Positions 23,917 to 34,668 of a stretch of 64,000 nucleotides of DNA are shown here, piece after piece. Source of the stretch: Talinum fruticosum (Eukaryota; Streptophyta; Magnoliopsida; Caryophyllales; Talinaceae). The stretch spans positions 372,001 through 436,000 of the forward strand of contig JAITYX010000075.1 in NCBI GenBank assembly GCA_021018815.1, in the 5' to 3' direction. The notes under the pieces were generated by a model. The model made no database searches. It saw only the letters and a list, made by a program, of their open reading frames with translations, and was not told the DNA's origin. Each line of letters starts with the position of its first letter. Within the stretch, counting starts at the first letter, position 1. The translations under genes were made by a program, and so were the position numbers.

Positions 23917-24440
23917 GGCTCGGGAAGGCGGCCGAGCACCGGACGAGAGAGAGAGAGGGGGCCGGGAAGGCGGCCGAGCACCGCAGAGAGAGAGAGAGAG
24001 GTTCGGCGACTCGCTGGGAGAGCGAGAGAGGCCCGCGAAGGCGGCCGAGCACCGGGAGAGAGAGAGAGAGAGGTCGGCCACTCGTTGGGAGAGAGAGATG
24101 GGCCGGGAAGGCGGCCGAGAACCGCAGAGAGAGAGAGGGGTTCGGCGACTGCCGGGAGAGCGAGAGAGGCCCGCGAGGCGGCCTAGCACCGAGCACCGAA
24201 GAGACGCAATGCAAGCGAGAGAGAGAGAGGGAGCGAGTGAGATGGCGACCGACCACCATACGGTGACCACCACGGGAAGGCGACCGACCCCCGCACAAGG
24301 ACAGACCAAGCTATTGAGAGAGAGAGTGAGCGAGAGAGAGAGACAGAGGAAGCGGCAGGCAGAGCCACGGCGAGACGGCCAACGGCCGGGAAGGCGGCCA
24401 ACCACGCTAGCGTGCGAGTGAGAGTGCGACCGAGACAAGA
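23862..24440 (+). repeat. GA/CGGCC minisatellite, units of about 70 bp
   Basis: The block GGGAAGGCGGCCGAGCACC recurs near 23922, 23964, 24035, 24104 and 24173 (the last two varied), separated by GA runs and GTTCGGCGACTCGCTGGGAG-like pieces. Spacings are 42, 71, 69 and 69 bases, so the mature unit is about 70 bases. Open frames on both strands (RRPSTGRERERE, LSLSLS) are by-products. Confidence 0.85.
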
Positions 24441-25219
24441 TAGAGGGACGGCTAGCTGTAGGTAATACGCTTTGTTATAATCGAATTCGGGGGTTTTGGG
24501 ATCTTCGGGTTTGACCCAATTGAAGGGTACAATTCATCTTCTCAAGAGTAAACTTTGCGCTCATGTTCTTGAACTTCGTTTGTAAATTGCTAAAGGGATT
24601 TCCTTTTGACGAGTAACATTTTTAATTTGGTTGTCAATGTATATGTTGTGACTTTTCTTGTGCTCGAACTTAATTGGGGGAAGAGGATGAATAACGGAGC
24701 GAGGCAAAATGGAGAGAGAGTTGTTTGGTGAGGGAAGGTTTGGTAAAAACGAATTACTGAATTTGTGAATGAATAGGAGAGAAAAGGTGGGGAGAGAGAG
24801 TTCACAGGAGAGATAGATAGTGGGTGACAGTTTTGGGAAGGGGGTGGGAGGTTAATTACCAGGCAAGAGGGAGAAGAAGACCAGTGAGAGAGAGGCTCTA
24901 AAAATCAAGAGTTGAGATTAATTCTTAAATTTAATCAAAGGCTGAAAATTGCTTTAATCCCTACAATTAAGGAGAGGAGAGTAACCCCAACTTTTCTTTT
25001 ATATATTAATAGATATAAACTAGCTAAGACTCGTGTCTGTACAACGAAACTAAGTTACGAATGATTATATGATGTTTAGAAAGCATTGTTAAATAATTAT
25101 TTAATATATATAATATTTAAATTAAAAGGTATCACAACTTCAATTAAATAATAGAAGATGAAAGATAAAGAAATATTTACAAAGCAATATATACAATCAT
25201 TTGTAAGAATAATGTAAGT

Positions 25220-26629
25220 CAAAATAATGCAATCGGTTTGTTGAGGTGGAGAGGGGATGTCATTGAAAACTTCTTTGTAAACAATATTTTTGTAATATTA
25301 TCTAGTATGTTACTCTTGTTGGAAATCAAGAACCTTAACCCCGATGGCGACGTTACATGCTAGATTCCAACATAAAGTTGACCATGACAGAGTACTGGTT
25401 TTGGAAGATACACTTTGACATAGTTCAATGTTTGACCTTGGTTTTGTTGATTGTCATCGAAAAAGCCAATTTAATTAGGAATTGTCTTCGTTTTAATGCA
25501 AATGGTGCATCTGCTGGTGATGGTGAGAGATCAACAAGTGGAATAAGCACCGTTTGTCCAATATTCCGACCACTAATGATCTGCGTTTGAAAGACCTTAT
25601 GCCCAAGTCGTTCAATGATTATGCTTGTCCTATTACATAATCCCAATGATGGATCGAGATTTCTTAAAAGGACTACAAGAGTGTCAACTTTCAATTAAAG
25701 TTTATGATTAAGCGAGCCGGATAAATTGAGCCCATGTAGCATCTCAAGGAGGGGTTGATATCATGTATGTCAAGGTGGTCATTGCTTTCAGTAAAACGTA
25801 TCGGAACTCAAATAAGTGAGGGACTCACCAGGAAGCTACGAATAATATATGTAAGTTTAATTGATCGACATCATTATTTGTAGGAGCAAGTATGCAATGC
25901 TCTTGCATGTAAGATCCATCATTGTAACTAGTTGATAAATCGGGGTAAATTTCCGATATTAACTTGCTCAAACCCCGACTCGTCATTATGTATGATGAAT
26001 TTTGATGGAATCTCTATCCAATTTTCCTCACTCCCGCCTGCATTGAGATCCCTTGCAAACTACCATTACCAGCACTCAATACCCAATATGCGAAATGACA
26101 CAAGCGTTCATAATCATTATTGCTCAAACTTGGGTCCCTCGATCGCATATTGATCCTCGGATGCATGACAGAGCAATGAAGCCAAAAATTTGATTTGGAA
26201 AGTGATGCAGCAACTATGTCCACTCTACTTCCCTTGGTGACAACCGGAAGTATTTGTCGAAAATCACAACCAAAAACTAACAATTTCCCTCCAAAAGGTA
26301 TATTTAGTTGATCACAAATGTTCCTTAAGGTACGATCCACTATCTCAAACACAAAACAATGTGCCATAGGAGCCTCATCCCAACTAATCAATGTTGTTTT
26401 TCGAATCAAGTCGGCTAGATCGGAATGCTTTGAGCAAGTACAATACATTGCTTCGTAAGATTAATAGGGATCTTGAACATTAAATGTGTAGTTTTACCAA
26501 ATGGTAGTAGTAATGCAGTTATCCCGGATAGTGTAACCGATGAAATTATCTTCCCTCTTTACCTAAACGTAGATACAATCACCTTCCACAAATATGTCTT
26601 ACCTGTTCCACCACTTCCATACACGAAGA
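25220..26629 (-). pseudogene. Helitron RepHel gene, C-terminal Pif1-type helicase part
   Basis: From 26629 downward: VYGSGGTGKTYLWK (Walker A, GSGGTGKT), TTLISWDEAPMAHC (Walker B type, WDEAP, near 26390), PFGGKLLVFGCDFRQILPV (near 26250), LLRNLDPSLGLCNRTSIII (near 25660), RRQFLIKLAFSMTINK (near 25470), and past a broken frame GQLYVGI*HVTSPSGLRFLIS (near 25350). This is the order of Pif1-like motifs in Helitron helicases, which drive unwinding during rolling-circle transposition. Stops and frameshifts separate the blocks. The part upstream of Walker A lies across the solo LTR at 28230. Confidence 0.88.
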
Positions 26630-28229
26630 TGAAGGTTTGCTCTTGGAGATTATAAATCACCCTAGAGGGGGTGAAGAGGGTGATGAGGAAATTTGCTTCT
26701 AGATTTTAAATAGATAAGAATCCGAGGTGAGTGAGAGGCAAGGATGGACTCGAAAAGCATAAACTCGGAATTCGGGGCAAAGTAACGAAGCATATTAAAC
26801 AAAGACTTTAGAACCTGTCCGAGTCTAGAATGCACTCGGAAAAGTAATAACTCGAAAGTACGTGGAAACCCTCTTGGGGCGAGAAAATCACGGACCGTGC
26901 CAATCCAAGCACGAAGTCAAATCCACTATTTTAAATCCACAAAATGCGGTAGACTAACTCAACCCGAGTTGCTCCCTTAGACAACTCCTTACAAGTTTTT
27001 CCTAGACTCGGATATTCCCTTATCCGATCTAATACTTCCTAACCGAGATAACCCTTACAGCTAGGGACAACCGAGTTGAGTTAACCCTTACGGCTCGGTT
27101 AAGGGACCTTACTTAGAGAGTAAGAAAGAGAGTTTGTAATCGAGTACAAGACCTTACAACTCGGAAAGATATTAAATACGAGTTTGAGTTGTAAGTAGAA
27201 GATTGAGAATGAATACAATGACTTTTGCTCAAGTATGTATATTAACAATTGGTTCAGTAATCTTCAAGTCTTGAAAGTTGGCTTCTATTTATAGATGACC
27301 AAGCAGCTTAGTCATTGTGTCTATTTTCTCGACTGGAAGTCCCTTTATAACCATTGTAAAGGATTTTCCGAGTCACTCGTAAAATATCCGTTGAGATACG
27401 AACGTTGGACAACGGCTCTTGACTCCTTTGGAAGTCCCAAAACCACTGGTGGTATCTTGAAAAATAAGGTGGAAACCACCGTTGAGCTTAGTGTTGCATA
27501 TTTCCATTTCTGGAAATAGACAACCCCGACACGATGTCCGGGGCTAGGTCGGAGGTGGAAAAAGCCTTGTCTCGCTGGTGATTTAACGTTTTGAAGCTCG
27601 GTTACTTTTGTAATTCAAAAAGAGTAGCCTCGTTTGAATCACCTACAAAAGTAAATCAATTTGGTTCTCAAAGTATAAAATACTTTGGTCCAAGATTAGA
27701 CACGAGATAATAGCATAATTAAGGTAATTAAGTGACTAATTATCTCGAGTCGGAAAAGAAATGGAATTTTCTGAGTCTAATATCCATGATACTCAAATTC
27801 CATTTTAGTCGAGTCTAGAATATAATCAAGTCAAAAGAAAAACATCGAGTAGACAAACTTGATCTAGACTCGAACAATGTTCAAACAAGATAAGCCGACT
27901 TAGAATAACATATTAGTAATGTAATTCCCGAAACATGAAGTCGGACCTAGGTTTCTACGTGAGAAAGAAAGTGTTTGAACATGCGATATACCCGAGTGTT
28001 GAGTGACTCGTAACCGAGTGTAAAGTGGCATGTAGAAATATGTTTTCCGAGTTAGAAACAAGCGGAAACATATATAGTAGATTCTATAACACTCGGAGAA
28101 GATGCTCTATCACTCGAAAAGTTTCTAAGGCACATGGAATGGCTTGGAATCAAAACTCTATAGGTGATGAAGTCTTATGCCCGATTCCCTGATGGAACTC
28201 GAAATGTGAAGTATAAAGTCCGAGTCTTC
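26630..28229 (-). repeat. Solo copia LTR inside the Helitron helicase gene
   Basis: It begins TGAAGGTTTGCTC and ends AGTCCGAGTCTTC, the two ends of the copia LTR family of this window in minus orientation. No primer site or polypurine tract adjoins it. The flanks share GAAGA (26625-26629 and 28230-28234) within a longer match CGAAGAT. The final A of CTTCA is missing, so the exact 5 bp duplication is ambiguous. Removing the LTR and one flank copy joins GGCIF to VYGSGGTGKT in frame, which proves the insertion. Its start (TTGGAGATTATAAATCACC) diverges from the other LTRs. Confidence 0.9.
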
Positions 28230-30481
28230 GAAGATGCACCCACCATGATTAGAATCATCGGCATTCACTACAACATGAAAGATATCCACTTGTTTAGAAT
28301 TCAAAGAGGAAAGCACCATGTTAAGATTTTCATCTTCAATAGAAATATCATAATCTAATTGCTCCATGATAAGACAATTTCTTAATTGAAGTACCAAGTC
28401 TAAGGATGGTACTAGCATAGAAGGGTAATCCTTCAACAAACGACCATTTTTTCTCATAATCAACTCCAACTCATATAGGCATAGGTTTTTCCTTTGCTCG
28501 ATGCTCAAGTGTAACTCAGGATTTTGATGTTCATGTCGTAATCTTCGGTCAAGGTCATCAAAAAGGTCTTTCCAATGATTTTCCCAAAGTAGTTGAGGTT
28601 GTCCCACTTCACCGTACATAAGTAAAGAGCAAAACAAACTTCGTTAGTGAGCCCCGAGTTGCCCATGTAGAAGCCTCGGATAGAGCATAATCCTATTCAC
28701 TATTGTCATCAAGTAATCCTAATGCTACACAAGCTTCACGAAATGTTGCATACTCGTGACATCAACAGTTCTCAACTCTTGAAAAGACTTAGCACCATGA
28801 CCAATTGCAAGCAACATTCTCAAGTAGTATCTCTCACCCGAGTTAGGATGTGCGAAAGGAAGTCGACCAAGACCTACCCATTGTTATCGTCTTGTCCATT
28901 CTTTGGTTCTACGATTCCATACATAATACTTGGGGATTCAACATAAGTGTAATAATTTACTTCACGATCAACTCGATTAACTTCAAACCACACAATGAGC
29001 ATATTGACACTACGCTATGCCATACAGCAACTTCCTCCAAATCATCATTTTTATTAAAAATAATATAGTATTGCCCTAACAAGTAGTATTATAGCATTTC
29101 CACGGATGGATAGCGGCGAGTTATTTCAAATTTAAATATGCGCCAAGTCGCTTCGATAGCTGAAATGTATCTACCATCTTGGTATTGTTTTATCTCATCA
29201 ACGTCCCTATATTCTTATTGTCTTCCTCCCTCGGTACTATCAATATTCTCTTTAATGACAGATGTAGCTCGATCGGAACCTTTATACATGTACTTGTGGA
29301 GGTACTTAATGACTTTATACAGGGCACAACGTTCGACATTGATGTGAGCATCACACTTCACACATAGATTGCGATTGTAGGGAACAACCCAAAGGATATC
29401 AATGTCATTTCCATTTAAAATGATTCTTCTACCATCATCTCTACGCCTATACTTAACAAAACCATTTTCCGCAATAGATGTCTCATTGCAGAAGGATTTT
29501 GGATAATGTTTGCTACATTTTGAACCCTCCATACATGGAGCATTAGGGATATCCGGACCACATGGACCATGTATCATATGTCGTGTGACTATATCATATA
29601 TAAGTGGATCAACATCTTGGTGAGGGAACTCTGCGCAAATAAAGGAATCAATTCTTTCGCACAACTTAGCTTGTCATCATGTGCAAGGGTTAAGAGAATA
29701 TGAGCATGAGGTAACCCTCACTTTTGAAATTCAATGACATATATATTTGCAAAGGTAACAAACAAATAAATTTAGCAAGGTATTTAAAATTATATCGGTA
29801 ATGACTTTTCTATTTGATGACGACATGATAGGGTTGACAATTAATTATAACAAACCCGCAATGACTATCCCAAATATGTGTCTTTCTTTAAAATATTGCA
29901 TTAACTCTCGCAACCTCAATTGAAAGACTCGAGCTACAATATCGGTATGTAGTCCGCATGTTGTCCGGGTTGTAGTTGAAGTGCCTCTTGAATTTCCGGC
30001 CAATTTGGGTTGCATGTAAATGTGATAAAGAAATCTGGATATCCGATTTGTTAGCATATTTCCATAGCATCAAGAAAATGACGCCTCATGGAACGGGGAC
30101 CTCCGAGTAAAAAGGATGGCAATATGCATTGTCGACCAATGACACTTGCATTTGTCTCTCCAGACGATGGATCGCATTAGCTAGACCAATGTGTAAACCT
30201 CTGTACGTAACCTTTCTTGATTATCCTGGACATATCGTAGTCGACATTGATCTATAACAATAAAACAATTAATGATAAATTGAAGGAACAATCTACCGCT
30301 GAGAAGTAAAATATTAACCTCGTTAAGTGGGAATTGTATCATAAATACATAGTATTGACAAACCGTAACTCCTTGACTAATTCTACATAATCCCGTAGTA
30401 AAAAGGATTACTATTCCCTAACTATCTCGTTCCATATGGAAGTAGGAGGGGATGGTGTAGAGCCATATAAGAAGGATGAGT
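28230..30481 (-). pseudogene. Helitron RepHel gene, middle part: HUH Rep and start of helicase
   Basis: On the minus strand: HPSYMALHHPLLLPYG (near 30470), a Helitron_like_N stretch with QCRLRYVQDNQERLRTE (near 30230), SVIGRQCILPSFLLGGPRS (near 30110) and YPDFFITFTCNPNWPE-like sequence (near 30010). Then come GLPHAHILLTLAHDD with the HUH pair HAH at 29700-29708, HMIHGPCGPDIPNAPCMEG (29580-29540), and IKYLHKYMYKGSDRA with candidate catalytic tyrosines (near 29290). ERYYLRMLLAIGHGAKSF (near 28815) and LRNCLIMEQLDYD (near 28360) follow. Rep nicks and rejoins DNA; the helicase starts thereafter. Stops and frameshifts are frequent, and about 100 bases near 29720-29820 do not fit and may be a small insertion. 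Confidence 0.88.
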
Positions 30482-31993
30482 ATAGACTCGTCAATTCCGG
30501 CGGACGGGTTAAATACGGGTTTGGGTAAAATACGAGTTGAGTGTATTGCGGTTCCGGGTAAAATACAGGCGGTTGTATATCAAGTTATACGGGTTTCGGG
30601 TTGACCCTGCGGGTTGAGACCGCCTTTTTATTAGTTATTTTTCTTTTTTAATTATAAAAATTTACTATATTTTTGCTTAAAATTGCCCAAAGTTCTATCA
30701 AAAAGTATAGTATTTGCATTTTCTAAAAGGAATATTCAAAAATATTCAAAAATTTCGTTATGATATTTGTGTGTGAAGACCCTATTGAGTCGAGCGGCTT
30801 GACCGCTTGACCCATTTAAATAAGATCAATGAAAGTTTAGCTCAATGATGGGTTGAAATAATAATGACTTGTTATGTTAATGATTCGTTTAAGGTTCCGA
30901 TATTTATTTCACCTCTTTTATTATAATAAGGAGGTTTATATGAATGCGTTTTAAAACACATCGAGAAAGGGTTGACATGGGTAGGTGTAACCGACCCATT
31001 TTGTTCACTAGTAAAAATTTGACTTTGTTTTAACCCGGCCCATTACCCATCCACGGAGGTATGGTTCGAGATACAACTAAAACAATTTCAAATAAATAAG
31101 AATTAGAGATTTACAATAAACTAAAATTATTATTTTTAATTATATCAAAATTTTACATCATTATATTAATTTAATATTATTTCTACAAAACGAAGTATAT
31201 TATTTAAGATATGACTAGGTATATTCACTTCACCAAAAAATAAGGGTTATTGGATTAAAATAAAGCTGTACTTTGGGGAGTTTGGACGATTATATACCAT
31301 ATTGTAACATAGACCATACATGAATTATACTTCGGGGGTATTTATTATATCTAAACCAAACCACTTTTTTGGACAACTTCAAACTAAAATATGGTATATA
31401 AGCTGTCTAAAAAATAAGTGGTATGGTTTAAAAACAATAAATACCCTTAAATTACAGATGCACGAATGGTCAATGTTATAATATGGTATATAATCATCCA
31501 AATCCCCCAAAGTACAGTTTATTTTAATACAATAACATAAAAACAACAATATAACTTGTGGACTTTTAGTATTTTTAATATATCGCACCATTTAAATCTA
31601 AATATACTTTTATTGTAATTAACTATGTATAAAATATTTTTTTATAAGAAAGAAGTTAAGAATTGTAATATTATTAGTTTTAGTTTGTAAATGATTACAA
31701 TAAATATGCAACGTCTCTCCAAATGATGTGATGTGATAAATAAATACTATTAAAAGAGTGATAAAGTGAAAGAAAAATTATATAATGTACATAAAACATT
31801 CAATCAACAAATCACAAAGCTAAAATTGTTGTTTTTATTACCTTAACCCAACGGGTCGAATAGGTTCAAGTCGGACTTGACCCGCTAATTTATAGGTTTT
31901 TCGGGTTCGGGTCGAGAAAATCGTGTCCAAAACCTATAAATTTCAAGCGGGTTCGGGTCGATTTTTCAGGTCGGGTTAGGTTTTTCCAAGTTT
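30482..31993. mobile_element. hAT-like non-autonomous element in the Helitron gene
   Basis: GATGAGT occurs on both sides (30475-30481 and 31995-32001; 8 bp GGATGAGT against AGATGAGT). Removing the insert with one repeat restores the Helitron reading RIYA-THPSYMALHHP. The ends are only loosely inverted (TAGACTCG against TAAACTTG) but both flanks carry GGGTCGGGTT-type subterminal repeats. It has no transposase frame. The insertion is well supported; the class (hAT from the 7-8 bp duplication) is inferred. Confidence 0.65.
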
Positions 31994-32160
31994 AGATGAG
32001 TGGCATAAATCCTTTACAAATTGTCATCAATTTTGCGTACTATTATATTGCTACCAACTTCTTCCGCACCTCCACCTCCTACTATAAGAGCTGCAACTTC
32101 ATCAGCGAGTGGATCTAAGATACTCGTTGAGTCCAAAATTATGTTATTTTTAATACCTTT
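31994..32160 (-). pseudogene. Helitron RepHel gene, piece upstream of the hAT-like insertion
   Basis: On the minus strand the frame reads DPLADEVAALIVGGGG and then IIVRKIDDNL*RIYA. This matches the pre-Rep part of plant Helitron proteins (EVAALIVG, DIIV) before HPSYMALQYP. One stop is visible. Recognisable coding fades above about 32160. Confidence 0.75.
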
Positions 32161-32427
32161 TTATATCTTATTTTGTTCCTAATAATTATTAAATTAGAAT
32201 TTTTAGTTTAATTTATTTTATTTTTATAGGAAGTGTTCAAAAAGTCAAAAAATAATAAAAAGAGCTAAAAGTTGGCGAATTGTATCAGCCATTTGCATTT
32301 GGTTCGAATCAAGCCAAAAACCGTGTGCTTTTCTCCTTTTCGGGCCCCGATACCCGAAGCCCACAAGACTCCCCTCACATACCTACCGAACTCTAACTCA
32401 TAGCCTCTTCCTCCTCATGCCGCTACA
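32161..32427. other. AT-rich spacer left of the hAT element
   Basis: AT-rich bases pass into GC-richer sequence from about 32335 (GGGCCCCGATACCCGAAGCC) that continues right of the hAT element. No gene is recognisable. Confidence 0.4.
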
Positions 32428-32859
32428 CCTCGCTTTAGGGGTGTGCAAAATCGGTTAACCGCGTTTCGGTTAACTAATTTTCGATTAACTAGAATTTCGA
32501 GATAGTTAAAACCCCGAACCGTAATCGATTTGATTTTTTCGATTAACCGACGTTTCGGTTAACCGACGTTTCGGTTAACCGAGTTTATGGATCGGCAAAA
32601 TCCGGATCCATGAATCGAACCGAAAAGTCTAGTTAACCGGAAAAATCGGATTGATTTACGGTTAACAATTATTTGAAAAATAAATTTAAAGTTCTCGCAA
32701 AATTAAATCCAAAAATTTGTTTCTAAGGGGGAGGCATGGTCTCCGAACGAGGCTGAGCCCATTTTTGGGGCGGTGATCAATGTCATCTATAGGAACTACA
32801 AGCGAGAGGATCAACTACTACAACACCTTCAAGACTGGTGAGGGAGGCTATTTCTATGC

Positions 32860-33043
32860 CAAGCTAGAGAGCTATTCCATAAGGCACCGCCTTTTAGACC
32901 ATCCCCTTCAAGCTCGTGTCTGTGAAGCTGGTTTCTTCCCCTATTGAGGCATGTGATGTTTTCACTAATGTCAACTATGGCATCAATGGTGCCGCACTCG
33001 AGTACGAGAAGAAGAAGATAATGACAAAGAATTATTGGGAGTA
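32860..33043 (+). other. Exon-like frame inside the hAT element, possibly captured
   Basis: A plus-strand frame reads AIPYGTAF-like then TIPFKLVSVKLVSSPIEA, CDVFTNVNYGINGAALEYE and KKKIMTKNYWE before TAG at about 33043. The composition looks like real protein rather than low complexity, but I cannot name the source. hAT elements can carry gene pieces; here that is inference. Confidence 0.35.
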
Positions 33044-33050
33044 GGTAGAT

Positions 33051-33345
33051 CGCAGCAAGAGAGTGAGAGGAGCGTCGTCGGACCGGTAATTGTTGGTAGG
33101 TCGCTGGTTGCCGTAGAACGAGGATAGAGGGGGAGGCAGGGGGAGAGAGAGAGAGAGGAGGGGAGCGACAACCGAGCGAGAGAACCGCAGCAAGAGAGTG
33201 AGAGGAGCGTCCCCGGGCCGTAATCGTTGGTAGGTAATCGGTTGTCGTAGAACAGGACATAGGGGAGGCAGAGGGAGAGAGAGAGGAGGGAGTGGCCACC
33301 GAGCGAGAGAACCGTAGCAAGAGAGTAAGAGGAGCGGCGCACGAC
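33051..33345 (+). repeat. Tandem repeat in the hAT element, about 130 bp, two and a part units
   Basis: CGCAGCAAGAGAGTGAGAGG starts at 33051 and 33186 and recurs with changes at 33313. Each unit contains GGTAGGT, TTGCCGTAGAAC-like sequence and a GA run. Periods are 135 and 127 bases. Confidence 0.8.
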
Positions 33346-33566
33346 GAGGGTTTCAATTTTCAAGCATTTTATATTTTTTATAAAAATCGGTTCGGTTAAC
33401 CGAAAATTTTTAGATAGCGAACCGTATCCGAACCGTGAACCGAAAAAAATTCCAGTTCGGTCAATCGAACCGATTTTCTAAATAAATTAATTGGTTAACC
33501 ACTTTTTGTATCGGTTTTCGGATCGATTTTTCGGTTTTGGTTTTTTCGCACACCCCTACCTCGCGC

Positions 33567-34663
33567 CTCCCTCTCTCCTTTTCGGTCTCCTTAACCATGA
33601 AGACCTCCATCACGCCTCTCTTCCTCTTCGTTCGCCTCTCAAACCCGAAACCCATCTTCTACCTCTCTTCACTCGTATCGCCATATTCGAAGAAACCCGG
33701 GAGCTCACGGTTTTCCCACCAACCGAAGTTCATCTCCACCTCAACCTCTCCCTCTCTTCTTTGAGCCCGCACTAGACCGAAAGCCTCACACCATTCTTCG
33801 TCTTCGTCTTCGATCAGCAAAACCCTAGTTGTGCACAAGCCCGTTTCCCACTCCAACTCTTCTTCTTGTTTCTCTCTTCGGTAATAAACTCGGATCCGGG
33901 CAAAAGGATAAGAAGAGGAATTAGAGATGGAATGTGATTGAAAGAAGAATTGAAGGAGCACAAGAAGAGGAGAAGACCGAGAAGTTATAAAAGGTAAGCT
34001 CGAGACAGAACCGGAGGGTGAACGGCGGTAGGCAAAGGTGTGACAGATTGGAGCCGGGCCAAGGTCCCAAGTTTCAGCTTTCAATTCTTCGCATTTAATT
34101 TTTAGCCTCTTCAAATTTTAAGTTTAGTTTTCGATTTCAGTTTTAGGCTTCAATTTTCGGTTGTTGATTTTAGTTTAGATTAGTAAATTTCTCTTGAAGA
34201 TTTGAATTGTTGGGGTGATGCTAATATTGAATTGTTGCCAATTTCTGGAATTTGGGACTGTGAATTGTGTGTTCGAACGACTTGGCTGGTATAATTCTTC
34301 CTTTTTGGTCTCTGTTGATTCGATTATTTTTTCAAACGTAGTTTATTGCAAATTTGATTTTTGCTCTAGGTTTTCGTTAATGTTTAATTCAGTTTCTAGT
34401 TGAATCCTTATTGATACATTTGAGTTGTGATGAGAATTGATGATTTAGTTTCTATTACTTGATAATTTGGGATAACTTAGTTTACTCGTCATTGTTCAAT
34501 TTTCAATTCATGTTAGTTTAGGTTAGTTTAAGTTTTAATTTGAGTTTATTAGATCGGTTTCTTTGAGTCGTGTTTGCAATATGATTTTAATTTGGTTACA
34601 TCTCTATGGTTCGACAAATTCCCTTACTTTCCCTAAAACCACTCCAATAGATACCGCCAAGTC
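33567..34663 (+). other. Gene-like leader of unknown origin
   Basis: CT-rich sequence with an AAAACCCTAG motif near 33820 and a good plus-strand donor (AAAAGGTAAGCTC near 33990) is followed by about 650 bases of T-rich, intron-like DNA that ends at the copia insertion site. It resembles the first exon and first intron of a plant gene, either host or captured. A 55-codon frame starts at 33597 (MKTSITPLFLF) without a known domain; a 151-codon antisense frame also exists. I cannot assign either. Confidence 0.3.
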
Positions 34664-34668
34664 TTGTA

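Larger units (their letters stand above)
22054..25013 (-). mobile_element. Non-autonomous Helitron candidate
   Basis: Read on the minus strand, the segment starts TCTATTAATATATAAAAG (from 25013), typical of plant Helitron 5' ends. It closes with GCGCGGGTAAAGTCCTAG followed by T (CTAG at 22054-22057), typical of 3' ends. It lies between A and T as Helitrons do, with no target duplication. It contains no Rep or helicase, but holds a purine/GC minisatellite and low-complexity DNA that may be captured. The 3' hairpin is weak. Assignment rests on termini alone. Confidence 0.6.
25020..32160 (-). mobile_element. Helitron with RepHel gene, decayed and twice interrupted
   Basis: Read on the minus strand, RepHel coding remnants run from about 32150 to 25220. 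After 200 AT-rich bases the segment closes ACACGAGTCTTAGCTAG followed by T (CTAG at 25020-25023), a Helitron-type 3' end with a small AGAC...GTCT stem. A copia solo LTR (26630-28229) and a hAT-like element (30482-31993) sit inside the gene. The 5' end is not found; an N-terminal Helitron piece at 61293-61883 may belong to the same copy. 32160 is only the last position with recognisable coding. Confidence 0.75.
32436..33558. mobile_element. hAT-family non-autonomous element
   Basis: The left end TAGGGGTGTGCAAAATCGG (32436) mirrors the right end TTTTTTCGCACACCCCTA (to 33558). These are classic hAT terminal inverted repeats, with further GGTTAACCG and TTCGGTTAACC repeats inside both ends. Flanking 8 bp are CCTCGCTT and CCTCGCGC, a target duplication with two changes. 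There is no transposase. The middle holds a short exon-like frame and a tandem repeat. Confidence 0.85.

Noticed and set aside
23797..24438. Frames of up to 210 codons on both strands of the GA/CGGCC repeat
   Set aside because: They are products of the tandem repeat; the protein repeats mirror the DNA unit in every frame.
33659..34114. 151-codon minus-strand frame
   Set aside because: It has no recognisable domain and runs antisense across a probable leader and donor site. Not enough support to call a gene.
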